64,000 bases of DNA from Theristus sp. LFF4_11 (GCA_030248135.1 JASANC010004931.1:1-64000); one strand, 5' to 3'. Counted from the stretch's first letter, positions 15,002 to 27,824 are shown. The notes: generated by a model not told the origin, from the sequence alone. Translations and numbers: made by a program.

Positions 15002-17461
15002 ATGGCGTTGCAAGAGGACGTTAAAGAGACACGGTCAACAGAGTATGGCGCTGATGCAAAACCGCAAGTTGCTTTGTCTGCGCCTGTTGATCCGTTGGCA
15101 GCACCGAAAGAGCCTCCGAAACTGGTGCCCGGTGTTCGACTGAGCGCAGTGACATCCGCACCAAAGCTGAAGCCGCCAACGGCCAGCTCAACATTGACTC
15201 CGTTTGATGACAATGCTGGCAGAGAGCAGCGGTTTTTCGATGACGCTTGGTGGGACAGAAACGCACCGATGATCGTTAGAGTTCGTCAATCATGTACCAC
15301 TATGACAAATCACTTTTGCATTTGGGTCTATGCCACACAACAACCATCGTTTGATCCGTTTTTGATGCGTTTTATCAATGTTTTGTTCTCTTTCAGGGCA
15401 CAATCGTGGCACTCGGAATTGCTGGCATCTATCGCATTACCAAAAGTCACCGCTTGGTTAGATCTTGTTTTTTTTAACCATTAAAGATGTGGTGTTTTTC
15501 TATTTGTAGCATGAACAGTGAAGCTTTCCAAGGATCGAATGAGGAAGGGTAGGCCGGTAGGGTGAGAATGAACGAAGATTTACCCTTTCCGAACGGCAAA
15601 GAATCCAGATTATTTAGAACGGAAACGGAAAGTAGAAGTAAAGTAACAGGTTCCTCGTCACCACGTCACCCACCAGTATCAGCGGAGTGTTCTTTGCAGT
15701 TTGCCCGTTTTCGAAGTGCCAGCGAAATCCCGGCTGACTTTGTACGCAACAACGTGCGCCTGCGTGGCTTTGTCAAGCGTGTCTCTCCGCATACAGGCAC
15801 GCTTGAAGTGCAACACGCGCCCGTGTTGTCAGTGCCGTTTTTCTCCGGCTCAAGAGCGATTCGAACTGCTGCTGACCATGCGGCCGATCATGTTAATGTG
15901 AATGTACGTGTACCAGTTGCTTCGTAGCTGGGCCGTGTGTTCGTTGTACGGTTTTAAGTTTACATTGCGGTGTTATCTGTTCATTGGATCACAGCATGCT
16001 ACTTCGAAAATACCGAACACCGAATCGCATTGGAGCAGTCTCTGATAACTCTGATGTTTCACATCGAGTGTGAGTGTGCATGAGCGGTTCTGCTCAGAAC
16101 AGATGCGAATCTATCGTTTCAAGTGCAAATTGTTTTTTGTTTTCAATTTCCACAATTTGCCACTTTAATTTTTTTCACCATTTTTGAAACTGGATTTTTT
16201 CATGCAGAAAAAAGTCTGCTGTTTCCAGATTATCAATGAACATAATTTTTGTGTCAAAAATTGCCATTTTTCTGAAAAAAATTGCACGGTAAAACTGAAC
16301 TGAAACATGTAAACGGTAAACCAATAAAATTTTTGATCATAAAAATTCTTCAGAAATGTTCTAACAGTGTTCCAAATTTTTAGTCCATGAGGTCTCAGCA
16401 CAAGCCAGTGAGAGCATTCTGGAAGTTGGGACCGTTTTTTTGGCTCACCCTGTTTATTGGATTTTGTTGTTTCAGTTGGCCGGTGTGACGCTGACAGCAG
16501 AAGGTCGCCAGTGGCTCGCGAATCAGTTCTTCCACTCGCATCGTCGTCACCGCCACATTTGGTTCACAGTGCTGAGCGTTTCGTCGCGTCCAACCGAGCG
16601 TGCCGTCCCAGTGAGCACACCAAACGAGCAGCGACCGTTGCAACCGCCGGCCGTGTTCGACGGCACCGCAGTGGACTGCGAAGTGAAGGCGCCCACGGTC
16701 GGTCGGCTGTTTTCTTTTTTCAGTCGAAGCGCTGAGCATTAATGTTTTTTTGTTGGTTGCTTGCGTTTTTTTTGTCAGTTTGTGCCAACTGAATACAGCC
16801 GACTGTGGTTTGTTGTTGTTCAGTTGCGATTCGTGCCGTTCGTGCGCTACAGCGTGAATCGCGCGCTGGTGCGTCGCGGACTCGCGCGTGTGCTGGACGC
16901 CGACTGCCGCGCGCACAGGGACGCCATGCTCGCCAGTCGCGCGTATGCTCGCCTTGTCGACCGACTGCTCACATCCGAACAGGTAAACAGGCTTTGCTGC
17001 CACTGTGCACAGCATTGCACACTCGGCGGAGAGTGATGAGACTTTTGATATTGGACTCGGCCGATCCAAGCGATGAGCGACAGTCGATGCGCAAAGAAAC
17101 CTCGAAACGCCCACTCAATCACTGACCGCCGCCACTGCAGGTTGCGGACAGCCGTGGCGTCGGACTGTGGCGTCGTGACAGTCTGATCGACAAGGCGCGC
17201 GACTACCCGAAACATCTGAGAGAGTCGATCGAGCGATCGCAGGCGTACCGCACGGGCAGCGTCGCCGTGCACGAGTCGCGCCAGCTCGCTCGTAGCGCTG
17301 CGTTCGGCGCACGGACGGCGTACAGGGGCGCGAGAACAGTGGCGCAAACAGCGATGGCCGTGGCGCGTCAGGTGCTCTCGGCGGTGAAACGCTGCCACGC
17401 GCTGCTGCTGAGCATGGCGCTCACTGTGAACAGAGTGGCGGCGAGAATTCGTGGGCGATGA
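15002..17461 (+). CDS. C3orf33: C3orf33-like protein, upstream copy
   Basis: Six exons: 15002-15280, 15397-15456, 15700-15903, 16476-16697, 16824-16982, 17141-17461. They sum to 1245 nt, giving 414 residues. The exon-1 donor could be six bases earlier, also in frame. After a Pro-rich, low-complexity N terminus comes one short hydrophobic segment (GTIVALGIAGIYRITKSHRL). Then comes the family core: FVRNNVRLRGFVKRVSPHTG, LEVQHAPVLSVPFF, LAGVTLTAEGRQWLANQFF and the RRGLARVLDADCRAHRDAML block. This matches my memory of C3orf33, a poorly characterised single-pass protein with a staphylococcal-nuclease-like fold. The C terminus is extended and Arg/Ala-rich. A paralogue follows 400 bp downstream. Confidence 0.7.
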
Positions 17462-17862
17462 ATGAAATGTATGCTCGTGCAATTCGTGGTTTTTGTATAA
17501 ATGTGACTTGTGACGCCGATCGATAGATTTTATAGCCGGCGGTAGCGTAGTGGTTGTTTAGTTTCAGTCATTTTGATTTTACTGTTACGTTGTTTTTCGC
17601 TTTTATTTGTGATTGTTTAGGATTGTGTTGAGTTGTTACGTTCTGCGAAGCGATATTTCGGGTAAGAGAAATACAATCACGATTCGGTTTTACAGTTTTT
17701 TTTGTGAAAACTCAATTATCTGATATAGTGAATATGAAGCGTGTCTTACGGTGGGGTTGTTTTCGCTTGCGAAGGTTACCAACCAACAGCGAATACCTAT
17801 GGAGAAAATGTTCTGATACGATGGAGGGCAAAAAACAGTAAATAAGTTGCTAGCAAGCTGCG
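17462..17862. other. Spacer between the two C3orf33-like genes
   Basis: 401 bp between the stop of the first copy and the ATG of the second. It is T-rich on the + strand. No coding sequence is seen. It must hold the 3' end of the first gene and either a promoter or an intergenic operon spacer for the second. Confidence 0.5.
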
Positions 17863-19557
17863 ATGCCTGATGAAGCGAGTCCGGTTGTGTCGCAGCAGCC
17901 ACGTAAGCGGCGTTGGAGTAAACTGAAGGTTTGTCATTGGTGTTCAATTGAAATGAATCATGTTGTTAATCCTTGTTTCGCTTTTCACAGGCATTGTCTC
18001 TGATCGCAGCTACTGGTGGTGCCCTGTGGTGGGCAAGACGTTCACACTTGGTTTGTGTACATTGTACTTTCTCAGGTTCTTGTTGTTTTGCTGCACATCG
18101 TTTCAGCGCTTTGCCTTTGCAGTTCACCCAGTTTCGCCATGCTCGCGACATCCCCGACAGCTACGTCGTTCGACAGCTGCGATTACGCGGTAATCACGGA
18201 TTCTGTTCAGCATTGGCCGTTTCAGTTACCACCAGTCACAATCACGGATTACTGTGCGTGCAGCGATCGCGCGTTTCAATGACAACCAATCCACCTGTGT
18301 ACACCGAATCACCAGTGATTGGCTGCTTCTGCAGTTGCATTGTTGGCTGCTGCAGGCACCGTGACGTCAGTGCTCGGCGACGCCACACTGCGTGTACAGC
18401 ACGAGCCGCTGCTGCCGCTGGCGAAGTGGCTGCGCACGCACACACCGGACGCGTCGCCCGGCTTTCTGAACGTTCGGCTTGGCGCCGTGCACGTTGGTGA
18501 GGCCGGCCGGGAGTTCCTGGCGACTCAGCTCACTGGCGATCGCATCTGGTTCCAGTTGATCAAACGATCGGAGAACGCCGTCGACGCGAGCGTGATTGCG
18601 AAACGGCCCGTGAGATTATCTGCATTCGAACTTGTGCGCGGTAGAATGACTGTGTTGAATCAGAGGCGAGATGATTAGAGAGCAGATATAGCCTTCGATT
18701 TTAATACTGCTGTGTACTGGCAGTGGTTTGTTTCATGTTTTAGTGTGCTTTTATTGTTTTTTAAGGGTACAACGCGCCCCATTCTTTACGATCTGAATCG
18801 TGACTTGGTGACACGCGGCTATGCGCGATCGATCGACGCATCCAAAGACGAAGAGCATCGCCACGCAGTGCAGACGATTCCCGCTTATTCACGATTGGTC
18901 AACAAACTGCAGGTGCGTTGTGGTGGTCCATTCAACCAGCACGATGCAAATTTAGGTGACTGGGCTGATTTACTGTGGTGCAATTCACAAAACTCAAATC
19001 AGTCAACTAGCTTGTGCAAACAGTTAAGATTCCGTTCCAAAGTTACTGTCAGATTTTTTTGGTAACGATCAATCAGTAGGTTATCAGTTGTCATGGATGT
19101 CGCACTTCCCCTCCTTGAAAATCAGATACAATAGTTGGGTGATCCAGCCAACCGGATTGAAAGCACGTCTGCCACCGAATTATATCTTGTCACTGGTTGA
19201 GAAAATGCCAACTGATGTCAGGTGGCGTCACGTGGCGAGCGCACGAACGTGACATATGAACGAGGCGAGCATTGGCTGTCGCTGCCGGTGCAACTGAAAC
19301 AGATGCTCGAAAACTCGGCGGTCTCCCAGATTGCGGTGCTGGCCGTTTGGGGCAGTGTCACGACGGCACGAGTGCTTTATCGATTGACCAGCGCAACCGC
19401 AACGAAAGCGAGTCAGCTGGCCACTGACGACCAAGTGAAGAGACGCTATGAGTCGTTCTATCGTGATCTGCCGCTTCGCGCGATCGGCACACGGGTGAGG
19501 CGAGCCATTGGCCCAGTCGTCAAACGTGCACAGCAGATGGCGGCGAGAAAGAAGTGA
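17863..19557 (+). CDS. C3orf33: C3orf33-like protein, downstream tandem copy
   Basis: Six exons: 17863-17928, 17991-18050, 18123-18189, 18356-18609, 18766-18912, 19222-19557. They sum to 930 nt, giving 309 residues. The protein opens MPDEASPVVSQQPRKRRWSK, then a short hydrophobic helix (ALSLIAATGGALWWARRSHL). The same core as the upstream copy follows: FRHARDIPDSYVVRQLRLRG, VRLGAVHVGEAGREFLATQL, IWFQLIKRSE and NRDLVTRGYARSIDA. The exon arrangement parallels the first copy, so this is a tandem duplication. The sequences have diverged strongly and this copy lacks the long N terminus. Confidence 0.7.
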
Positions 19558-19824
19558 CGCAGTTGCAGTGGTGTGTGTTGATGCTTTGAATCGTCCGATT
19601 GTAGATCCCGTCTCTTTGTGCTGTAGATTTCTAGTCTTTGTTGTTAGTCGACGCTCGAGAATGTTCCATCTTGCGTTCCAGATCTTTGAGATTTATTTTG
19701 GAAGCTGTCCGAGCAACTGATGAACGAAAGCCAGAGTATTGTTGTTGTTTTTTTCAAAAACCTAGACCCATCGCTAACGGAGAAAGACACAAAAACAAGA
19801 GTAAAGCCGATTGATATTCAATGA

Positions 19825-22089
19825 TCACACGTGATCAAACACCTGCACTGCAGTTTTCATTTGCTCGTCCGTCCAGCGACCGTTTGGACGTACATTCGGT
19901 GGACTCGTGTTCCAGTGCCATTCGGTTATTGGCGTCAGGAAATTTCGTCCGTAATTAGCTGTGAGGTACGGCTCGGTCGGACACGGCACTCTGAGCATCA
20001 CGTCAAGAAACTCCGTCCAGCACAGTTGAAAGTCGGCAAAGTCGTATCTGCAAACAACGACCAACTGTTTTGCGATCGCTTTTCGCAAAGCAGTGTGTTC
20101 AAAATCCAAAATCCCTTGTGACGATGTGCCTTCTGTGACTGAAACCGAGCAATAACCGATATTTATCGCCAGTCTCCGGCTTCGTCGCACCATTCCAATA
20201 TCCGTCGCCATTATTGAGCGGGTAGAAGAAATAGACGTCGAGTTTCGTCTCGCGAGCAATGAAACTCAATTGGTAACTGTCGTTCAGCTGAACAACATAA
20301 AAGGTAATTAGAAATCAAAGTTGGAAAAAAAACGTTTAGTGTTAAAACGCACCAAGCCGAGTGACATTTTCAGTTGCAGTCCGTTTGATTCCATGGTTTC
20401 AATCAAGGCCACCGTGTCTGCGTCACTTGCGAATACGCCAATATCAGCGTCAATAGAATATCCGATCACGTCACACTGACGATACCAGCCTGCAACAGTT
20501 GACTAAACTGGTTGCAAACGTGTATTTTACATGGGCGTTCAAAATGATCTGAAACTCAGCGCAGAACCAAGCGATCGTTCATCACACACACACACCAGCA
20601 GAATTGCTGCACCACACTTGCAAGATCAAAAGTTTTAAACTGAACTGCACTGAAGCAATCAGCAAGTTTGAAAGCGCTCAGTCGCGTCTGTAGCGCAGGT
20701 GTGGGCTTTCGTCTACCGTTCTGTAGGCGGAAAGTTCGAGCCCCGCTGCGGACAAGACACTTAATGGAGAAAACTAATGGTCTACTCCTCCAGAGCCGAG
20801 GGTAAATTAGCTCGAAACAGTATTGCCCCTTTTCCACCGGAGTTTGGTGCCTTATGGTTTCCAGAACCGGTGCACGAACAAATATATAAATAAAAAACTA
20901 AACCGAGCAATGTTGAGCTTGACAGCCAAAAGCGCAGGCCGATTGCGCGAAACGCCCTGCTGGCTGCTGACAGCAAATGCCTGACGTTCCGCCGAAACAG
21001 CCGTGACCCAGCAGACTGCAGCTCCAGCTGGGGGTTCCGATCATAGAACGCTGCTGTTCGAGTAAGGTTGCATGGAATGAAGCGGCCATTTTTTACAGCT
21101 GACAGCGCTCGTTGCAAATGCGATGGCACCCGCACAGACACGTCGGCCAAGGAATAGACGGCTGAATTGGTGAGCAAATCCGATTCGAATAACAACGCAG
21201 AGTGGTTTTCAACAGGAAACATTCTGTTGACTTGGATGTACTGTGCGTGTATGCCTGAAAATGGCTGCCAGAAGTGAAGTCGCAGAACAATTCCTTGAAA
21301 GTTGTAGTCCGCATGGAACGAATGTTGTTGACAGTGGAATGCCTGACGGATGTCGGAAAGAATGTCGTGTAGCCTGCTGTCTTCACAGCCACCAGATGAA
21401 TAATCTTGTGCAAGTTGCAGAAAATTCAGGACACCAATCGTGTTGTATGAGTCCCAGTTGAATCGGCTGTCAATGTTGGCGGCTGACTCGGCACGGTCAT
21501 TTTGCAAATCTGCCCAAATTTTCGGTTCGAGTAACAGCACGGCCAAACCGACGTGCGCACAGTCGAGAAGAAATTGCTCAACAATCGTCTGAGCAAAAAC
21601 AAGGCATGGCATTCGTGCAACTCTGACACAACGACCATACAGTTTAGTGAAGCGCACTGACCCGCATCGGCAATATCAGGAAACTGCCATCGGCTGCCTC
21701 ATACAGCGGCAACTGAAAAACATATGGCAGTTTCGATAAAACTCAAAAGAGAACTCAAAACTACATTTTCACGATTGAGATTTTAAACATACCGCTCGCC
21801 TGTGCTGCTTATCATCAGACGGTGACAGCTGTGCGACGAAGATGTTCAACAAAATGCACCACATCACTGTGGCGCCGAAAACGATCTGCAGATAACGCAC
21901 GTTGGAGAACGTTCGTTTGTGGTGTTGTTGCTCCGGTGACTGCCTGCTATTTGTTTCGTGATCAACTGATTTTGATTCGTCACTTTCGCAGATTGACTGG
22001 TGTCCATCAATATTGGGATCTACAGTCGTGCGACGCTGCATTTTGTTTCCGACCTGTTCTCCAACCTTTTTTTGCGTGACACGTTTCAT
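19825..22089 (-). CDS. FKTN: Fukutin-like LicD-family transferase (type II membrane protein)
   Basis: Six exons on the minus strand: 22089-21793, 21712-21662, 21588-20904, 20489-20353, 20287-20157, 20047-19825. They sum to 1524 nt, giving 507 residues. A hydrophilic N-terminal tail of about 66 residues precedes one membrane helix (VRYLQIVFGATVMWCILLNI), so it is a Golgi/ER type II protein. The C-terminal LicD/nucleotidyltransferase-like domain shows the acidic motif IDADIGVF, then RETKLDVYFFYPLNNGDGYW, LCWTEFLDVMLRVPCPTEPY, LTANYG and WNTSPPNVRPNGRW. These are hallmarks of fukutin, which adds ribitol-phosphate to O-mannosyl glycans of alpha-dystroglycan in vertebrates. A SINE sits in intron 3. 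The start is only 143 bp after the ALG6 stop. Confidence 0.88.
20686..20880 (+). mobile_element. tRNA-derived SINE type 1 in fukutin intron
   Basis: The head at 20686-20754 is tRNA-like. A seven-base acceptor stem pairs GTCTGTA with TGCGGAC (with G:U pairs). The A box is TAGCGCAGGTGTGGG and the B box AGTTCGAGCCCC. The body ends in a block shared with 38634 and 12992 (CACCGGAGTTTGG..CCTTATGGTTTCC in this orientation). It lies within the intron between fukutin exons 3 and 4. Confidence 0.65.
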
Positions 22090-22232
22090 TCAACAAACTT
22101 TCACCAAGCGTTCAATATCCTGGATTTCAACCAGCCTTTCTCAGCCAAATCACACACGCGAGTTTTATTGAATAGATGATACACATTTTTATTCAGACCG
22201 ATGCTCACAACGAAAACAACTAACAATTAGCA

Positions 22233-25018
22233 TCATTTTGTTTTCAGTTTCAGTTTTGATTTTCGATTGTGTATGAAATCTCTAAATTGCAACCAGTAAA
22301 CGTACAACAGAAAGACACAGAACTGGGCACAACAGAATGTCACGATCAATACTGGAAACAGGTCCGGGTAACGCGCCGGAGGTCGCGCGATCGTTGAGAC
22401 TGACGTGAGAGCGAGGCTCAACACGGTGCTCAGGTGGAATGTTATGGTCTGAAAGGTTGACAAAAATAGTGAAAGCCGCACCAGCATGGCGCAACCAAAA
22501 AAATGAAACGATCTGTGAAAAATGAAACCTATGAAATATGGCAGACTTTGTACAACAGTGAAACCAACCCTGAAATCAGAACTGTACGTGCGTTGTTTTC
22601 GATCGTAGGTCGACAGCTGCGATAGGCCGAAGACATCCGTCACGAGAACGTAATAGAACAGGACGGTTGCATAAAACGCAATCACAATGTCGTCTTTGAC
22701 GCACAACGGGAACAAACTGAAAGCAGCGTGAACAACTGAACTGAAATCAAAATCAAACTGGCAAAGAAAATATAACAACGCAGAGTTTTCGGCAACTTGA
22801 AAATTACCGAAACTCTCACCTGATGACGGATGTGAGCAAACAGCAAGCACTCGCTAGCGCGTGCTCGTGCGCGATTAGCAATACTGGTCTGATGAATGAA
22901 AACACAATACAATCACACTTCTCAGTTGAATAAAAAAACATTGGCATAAAATAGGGAACTTACAAAGCGACCAGTAGAATACTTTTTTCGTGCACTTGAT
23001 ACGAGCAGAGGTAGAAGACCAGTGACACGACGACGAGACTGAGACGCAGTTGCCGTTTCGTCGGTTGCGTCAGTAACAACAAACATGAAGGCAATGACGC
23101 ACACAGACATACAACAGCACTGCAATAGACGAACGGCGGTTGATCAGTTGTTTCTGATTCAATAACACAGAGGGGAAGATATGACCAAATGACCGAAAGT
23201 GAAACCCGAACCTCAATCGAGCAAGCTGAACATTTGAGAATAGTTGTTTGAACTTCACAACCACTGACAGCACACACCAGAGATTCGCTACTTTGTCCTG
23301 AAAATAATTTTGTTATATAGAGTTTGAAATCTGCTAAAAAATACCTCGCTTGTAAAGTGGCGTCACCTCAAATATTCCACGGTCTAATGGAAACAGTCGT
23401 TGCAGTACCAAAACGGCCGTTTCAAAATCCGTCAAAAATGGCGCCCAAATTAAGAAAAACGTCACCGCCGTTACACCACCAATGGTTGCCAATTTGAGAA
23501 GGCTGAAACGAGCATTGTTAAGGAGTCCCGGAATACTCGAACGAGTAAGATTGCTCGCTATTCACAATCGCAGGTTCATACACCGTTGCACACAAATCAT
23601 ACCGTTTCCAGCATCCATTCTGCGCGGCGCAAACACCCAGCAAATAGAAGAACACTGGCAGTGAATGATAGAGCTGCATCTGTTTGTAGTTCAACGCAGC
23701 AACGAACAGCACACTGGCAGTCAGTTCGTGATTGACCGTCAGCGCACAGACGCACCACAGCAACAGACCAAGCGACACACAGTTGTACCTGATATGCAAC
23801 GTGAATACACAGTCAACAACGAGTCGCGCAGTGATACGAACATCTCAATCAAGTCTTCGTTCACTCACTGAAAGTGTCCGTAATCGATTAGCAGGTAACC
23901 TGGGTACATCAGATGCACGGCCAGCGTGCTGCACTGAAGCACGAGCAGATTGGACACATTATCACTGGTCACATTATTGGCCAATCAGCGCACTGCACAC
24001 CAATCAGAGTGTTACACGCGTGTAGAGGCCTGCTCTCGTTTAGGCAGAGTGTTACGGAAATGTTGATGTTAATGTGCTACTGAGATGTTGATGATGACAT
24101 CACGCGATGAGGAGATGCAAACTGCACCTTCGCAGTGTGCTGCGTGTTCTTGCGCATCTGCACGGCGAGCACGTACACCACAACAGCCGGCGTCAGCGTC
24201 AGCCAATCAGCGCACAGCACGCTGTACCGCATGAACAGTTTGTGCTCGTACGACTCGGTGCCACGCGACTCGTGCAGCGCCACCCAGCTGCTGTTGATAC
24301 GCGACGATCTGAAAAGAAAAAAAAAACGTTGGCGCATTTCCGTAAGACAACAGGCGAACGTGCACTTTTGCATGCGCAAACGCAGATTGTTGATGCTATG
24401 TCGTTTTGTTTTGTAAGATCGCACGGTTTCGTTTTACTTGACGTCCCAATTTAGCACTAAAGCATTCATGAAAAGGGAATTTACACAAAGCCCATTGCGT
24501 AGCTGTGGTACGCAGTCAGCGGCGGATAGTCCAATCCCCAATATAGCAGGTCGTTGTCGCTTGTATTGCGGTACCTGACAAATATATGGGCAATTTAGAA
24601 CGGTTTAGTGAAGTTCGTGACGAAACCGAGCGAACGCACCAATCAGTAACCGGCAGATTGTACGTGATTTCCATCCAGTGACGTTGCGCTTCGTAGTCGC
24701 CAAACATGGGCGGTTTTGCGGCGCCTGGAATAAGCTTAAAAAGCACATGCTCATATCGAGCCACGGTGTATGCAGCTCGAGCAAGCACTTGGAAGCTGAA
24801 CTGTTGAAATTTCAACTTTCAAGTTTTAACTTGAAAGTGGCTTGCAAATGTTGAAAGTAGCTTGCTGCAGTAAAAAGTAAACGCCACGTTACTGAAGCAG
24901 CAAGTAGTGCCACAGCAACCAACCAACCAGAGTACGGCCCGACACTGACTGCCCACCGCATGAGCATTGCTGCAACCAGTGTCAACGCAATCGCAGTAGT
25001 CTCATTGCTGAACAGCAT
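22233..25018 (-). CDS. ALG6: Dolichyl-P-Glc:Man9GlcNAc2-PP-dolichol alpha-1,3-glucosyltransferase (ALG6)
   Basis: A multi-exon minus-strand gene. ALG6 is a multi-spanning ER membrane enzyme that adds the first glucose to the lipid-linked N-glycan precursor. The ATG at 25018 starts a hydrophobic leader and first helix ([21 protein letters not shown]). After an intron comes the diagnostic [20 protein letters not shown] at 24720-24610, then [14 protein letters not shown] at about 24545. Next are [20 protein letters not shown] (24260), IDYGHFQYN (about 23880), [20 protein letters not shown] (23690), [11 protein letters not shown] (23390), DKVANLWCV (23300) and [13 protein letters not shown] (23000). 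The last exon ends KLKLKTK at 22233. The acidic residues in the luminal loop ([16 protein letters not shown]) expected for GT-C enzymes are intact. Later exons were placed by similarity, so individual boundaries are approximate. It runs into the fukutin gene with a 143-bp gap. Confidence 0.9.
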
Positions 25019-25497
25019 TGTTGCAGCAACGCGGTGACCAATGTACACCGCACGAATTTGAACAGCTTCCTTTGTCTTTTCAAGAAACGTGATTTTGTTG
25101 AAAAGTCTTTGCTGTAATGTAATCAACTGAGAATTTTGTCAAATAAGCATTTTATTAGCGGATCATTCGCCGTTGGGGCATCTAAGAAAACGTCCAACAT
25201 ACCATAATAAGTGAACTTTTTTATTTTGGCGTACATTTCTAAACACACATAAATGCTTTCGAAAGCGCACATCACAAATCAACAAACGGAAAAATCAACT
25301 GAAACGGAATGAACGGTAATCACAGCAACCAATGTGACAAAAGCCATTCTTTTTAAAGCCGTCCGCAGAACAAAACAAAAACACGTGTCATAAAAAGCGT
25401 CCGCAAAAATTTGAAAGTACATTAGTCAAACAGCATAACATTGCATTGCACTTTTCAAAGAACAAAAACTGAATACCATAAAAACGAACAAGCCAAT
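25019..25497. other. Spacer between FBXL12-like and ALG6 genes
   Basis: 479 bp, AT-rich. An open frame continues upstream of the ALG6 ATG (to 25126), but the upstream part lacks a conserved ALG6 equivalent. No separate gene is seen. Confidence 0.5.
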
Positions 25498-27498
25498 TCA
25501 GACGTCCTCTTGCGCCGACACCCACCACATTGTGTCGCCAATTGTCGTGGACGCTGTCGAGTACGTCAGGTCGACCTTGGCCGTGTGCGCGTGTTCATTG
25601 AAATAACGGCGCACAGTGTCACGTGTGCACTTTGTTTTGACCACCGACAGAAACAGCAACCGCGGCAGACAGTTCGCAATGCACTCAAGAGACTGGTTGC
25701 CGATCGGTGTGTCGATCAGCAGCAGGCGCTGCAGTCGCTTCGCACCGGCCGGGCAGCCGCCGTCATCGAGTGCACCAAGCGCTTGATCGACAGACGTTTG
25801 CTGCGGCGCGGATGCTCGAAACTGGCCACTGGTGTAGCTGCCGCACAACACGAAGACGCCTCGGTCGTGAATGGCTGCAACGAAAGCGACATTAGCACGC
25901 AAGTTTGCAAGAAAGCAAGATTTCCGATTGTACACGCCCGACAACAAACTACCAGAGTGTGGCACCTTCGGGTTTTCGAAACAGAAAAATTGATCAAATT
26001 GAAAAACCGTTTGGCAAACAGCGAATGTACAATGGTCAGATGATAGATCGAGTTGTTCGAGCGAGTGTGCATGCATGCCAATTGCAAACAGCACATCGTC
26101 GTCGACATTGGCCAATTCGGCGAGGTCGAGCACGCGCAGATGCGGCAACGCGGCAGGCAGCTCGCATAGGTGACGCTTGCTCACTTTGAAACATCGCCGC
26201 AGCAACAGATGTGTCAAGTTCTGCTATTGGCAGTTTGAGTGTTGTGGAAATGTGAAAACACATGATCGGCGCACAAGCAATCACAATCATGCACGCACAC
26301 TGATTTGGTGACAAATAAAATCTTTTAGAAGCTGTGGTTTTTGAAAAGACCACTGTTTATGACTTCCCAGTGGGATTGGGATTCGAGCCCACGTCTCTGG
26401 TATGCCGACATCGACTGCGCAAAGCTGCTCCCGCTGGTAAAAGCAATCAAAGAAAACCAAACATTGACGACATACCGAACGCTGCAGCAGTCCGGTGACC
26501 GAATGCGACAAACTGGACAGATTCACGACACCACTCAAATTCAAGCCAGTCAACCGAGGCAACGGCATCTCGTTTGGTTGCTCCGAGCTTGCGCCTGCCA
26601 CGCCACGCTCATCGTGTGGCGGTTTGAACAACTCAAACGAAATTTGACTGCGCTCCAACGATAAATACTTTAGCTGCGATGGCAACTTGGCGAGCGATAC
26701 TGAGTGAATGTCGTTCTCGGTGATGTGCAGCTCTGCGCAAACACGAACGCGTGGTGGAGAGATGAGCAGCATTTGAACAAAAGGTGGTATCAGAGAGAGC
26801 ACCAATGCCGGATTCATGGTTGCATGCGACAAAATGTGCCAGATGCACAAGCAGCACATCGAACTGATTGTGTGCCCACCGCCACAACTCACCAGACAAT
26901 TGCGGACAATGCTCCGGCAACGCCTGCAGAAACGCCTCCGTGACATCGAAAGTCACTGCTGCTTTCTTTGTTCGTTTCTTTTTTGCAGCAGCAGCGTCAG
27001 CCGGTTGCAGTTTATGTAATGAGCCTCGGATGTGCAGCGAAACGACGCTGTCCGCAAAGATTGGTCGGCTGTAAAAAATTTGTTTTGAGGCAAGTTGCAA
27101 CGATTGACGTTTTGAATATTTTCTCCAATTTACCGAATGAACATCCAAAGTTTAGAGATTGCAATTGGCGTCGTAAAACGAACACGCCGCCACACGAGCG
27201 GATCGCGCGACAACTGGTAGAAACGACGGCACACCCTGAAAGGGACACAAATGAACTGAGCTTTGGAGTGCGAGCCGCTCTTTGAATGCTTACAATGAAG
27301 CACAAACGTGCTGCATGGACAACTCCATAAAGCTGAGTAGCTTTGTACACACTCTATCGAACAAAGGTTCCGTGGGACATTTTATGGGAAATGTAGATAA
27401 AATTACACCAACCTTGCAAACGTACACGTTTGTACCGGATCATCAACGAAATTGACAATAATTCTGACCCAAAGTGTATCCGGCAGAAGTAGCGCCAT
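25498..27498 (-). CDS. FBXL12: F-box/leucine-rich-repeat protein, FBXL12-like
   Basis: A minus-strand multi-exon gene. The N-terminal F-box begins MALLLPDTLWVRIIVNFVDD at 27498. It continues in the next exon as RVCRRFYQLSRDPLVWRRVR (about 27240-27140). FBXL proteins recruit substrates to SCF ubiquitin ligases: the F-box binds SKP1 and the LRRs bind substrate. Later exons carry SVVSLHIRGSLHKLQ with a Lys/Ala insert and FLQALPEHCPQLS (27050-26890). LRR text follows: ELHITENDIHSVSLAKLPSQ, LKYLSLERSQIS, LPRLTGLNLSGVVNLSSLS, LPHLRVLDLAELANVDDDVL and RLQRLLLIDTPIGNQSLECI. The C terminus VDLTYSTASTTIGDTMWWV resembles the FBXL12 end. Exon boundaries are approximate. Confidence 0.78.
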
Positions 27499-27824
27499 CG
27501 TGTTGCTGCGTTGTCTTCGAAACAACAAAAATATCACCTGAATTATCTTACTCACCATGTGTTTTGCAAGTGGCACTGCGCGTTCAATAAAAGTTGAAAG
27601 TTGAAATTGTGATCATTTGAACGTGATCTATCCATTGTCCACATAAGATATCACGCATGATATTCGAGCAGCATGTTGGATTTGGTAGCAACGTCGAAGC
27701 CGAGAATCAGAATACCGAGATTGGTCGATGTCTAATTTTATTGAACCATCAAAAAAACGCAATGTTATACAACACAGAACACGGCAATCAAATCAATGCG
27801 ACCATTCGCAGAGCACATGCGAAT
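27499..27824. other. Spacer between the small membrane protein gene and the FBXL12-like gene
   Basis: 326 bp with no conserved coding sequence. Both neighbours are on the minus strand. Confidence 0.5.

Noticed and set aside
16395..17482. Long minus-strand ORFs opposite the C3orf33-like exons
   Set aside because: Arg/His/Ala-rich shadows of GC-rich coding exons; the + strand carries the conserved motifs and splice sites.
20782..20903. Extension of fukutin exon 3 through the ORF into the SINE
   Set aside because: The frame stays open by chance; the GTTTAG donor at 20903 and the homologous GWYRQCD exon at 20489 show that splicing removes it.
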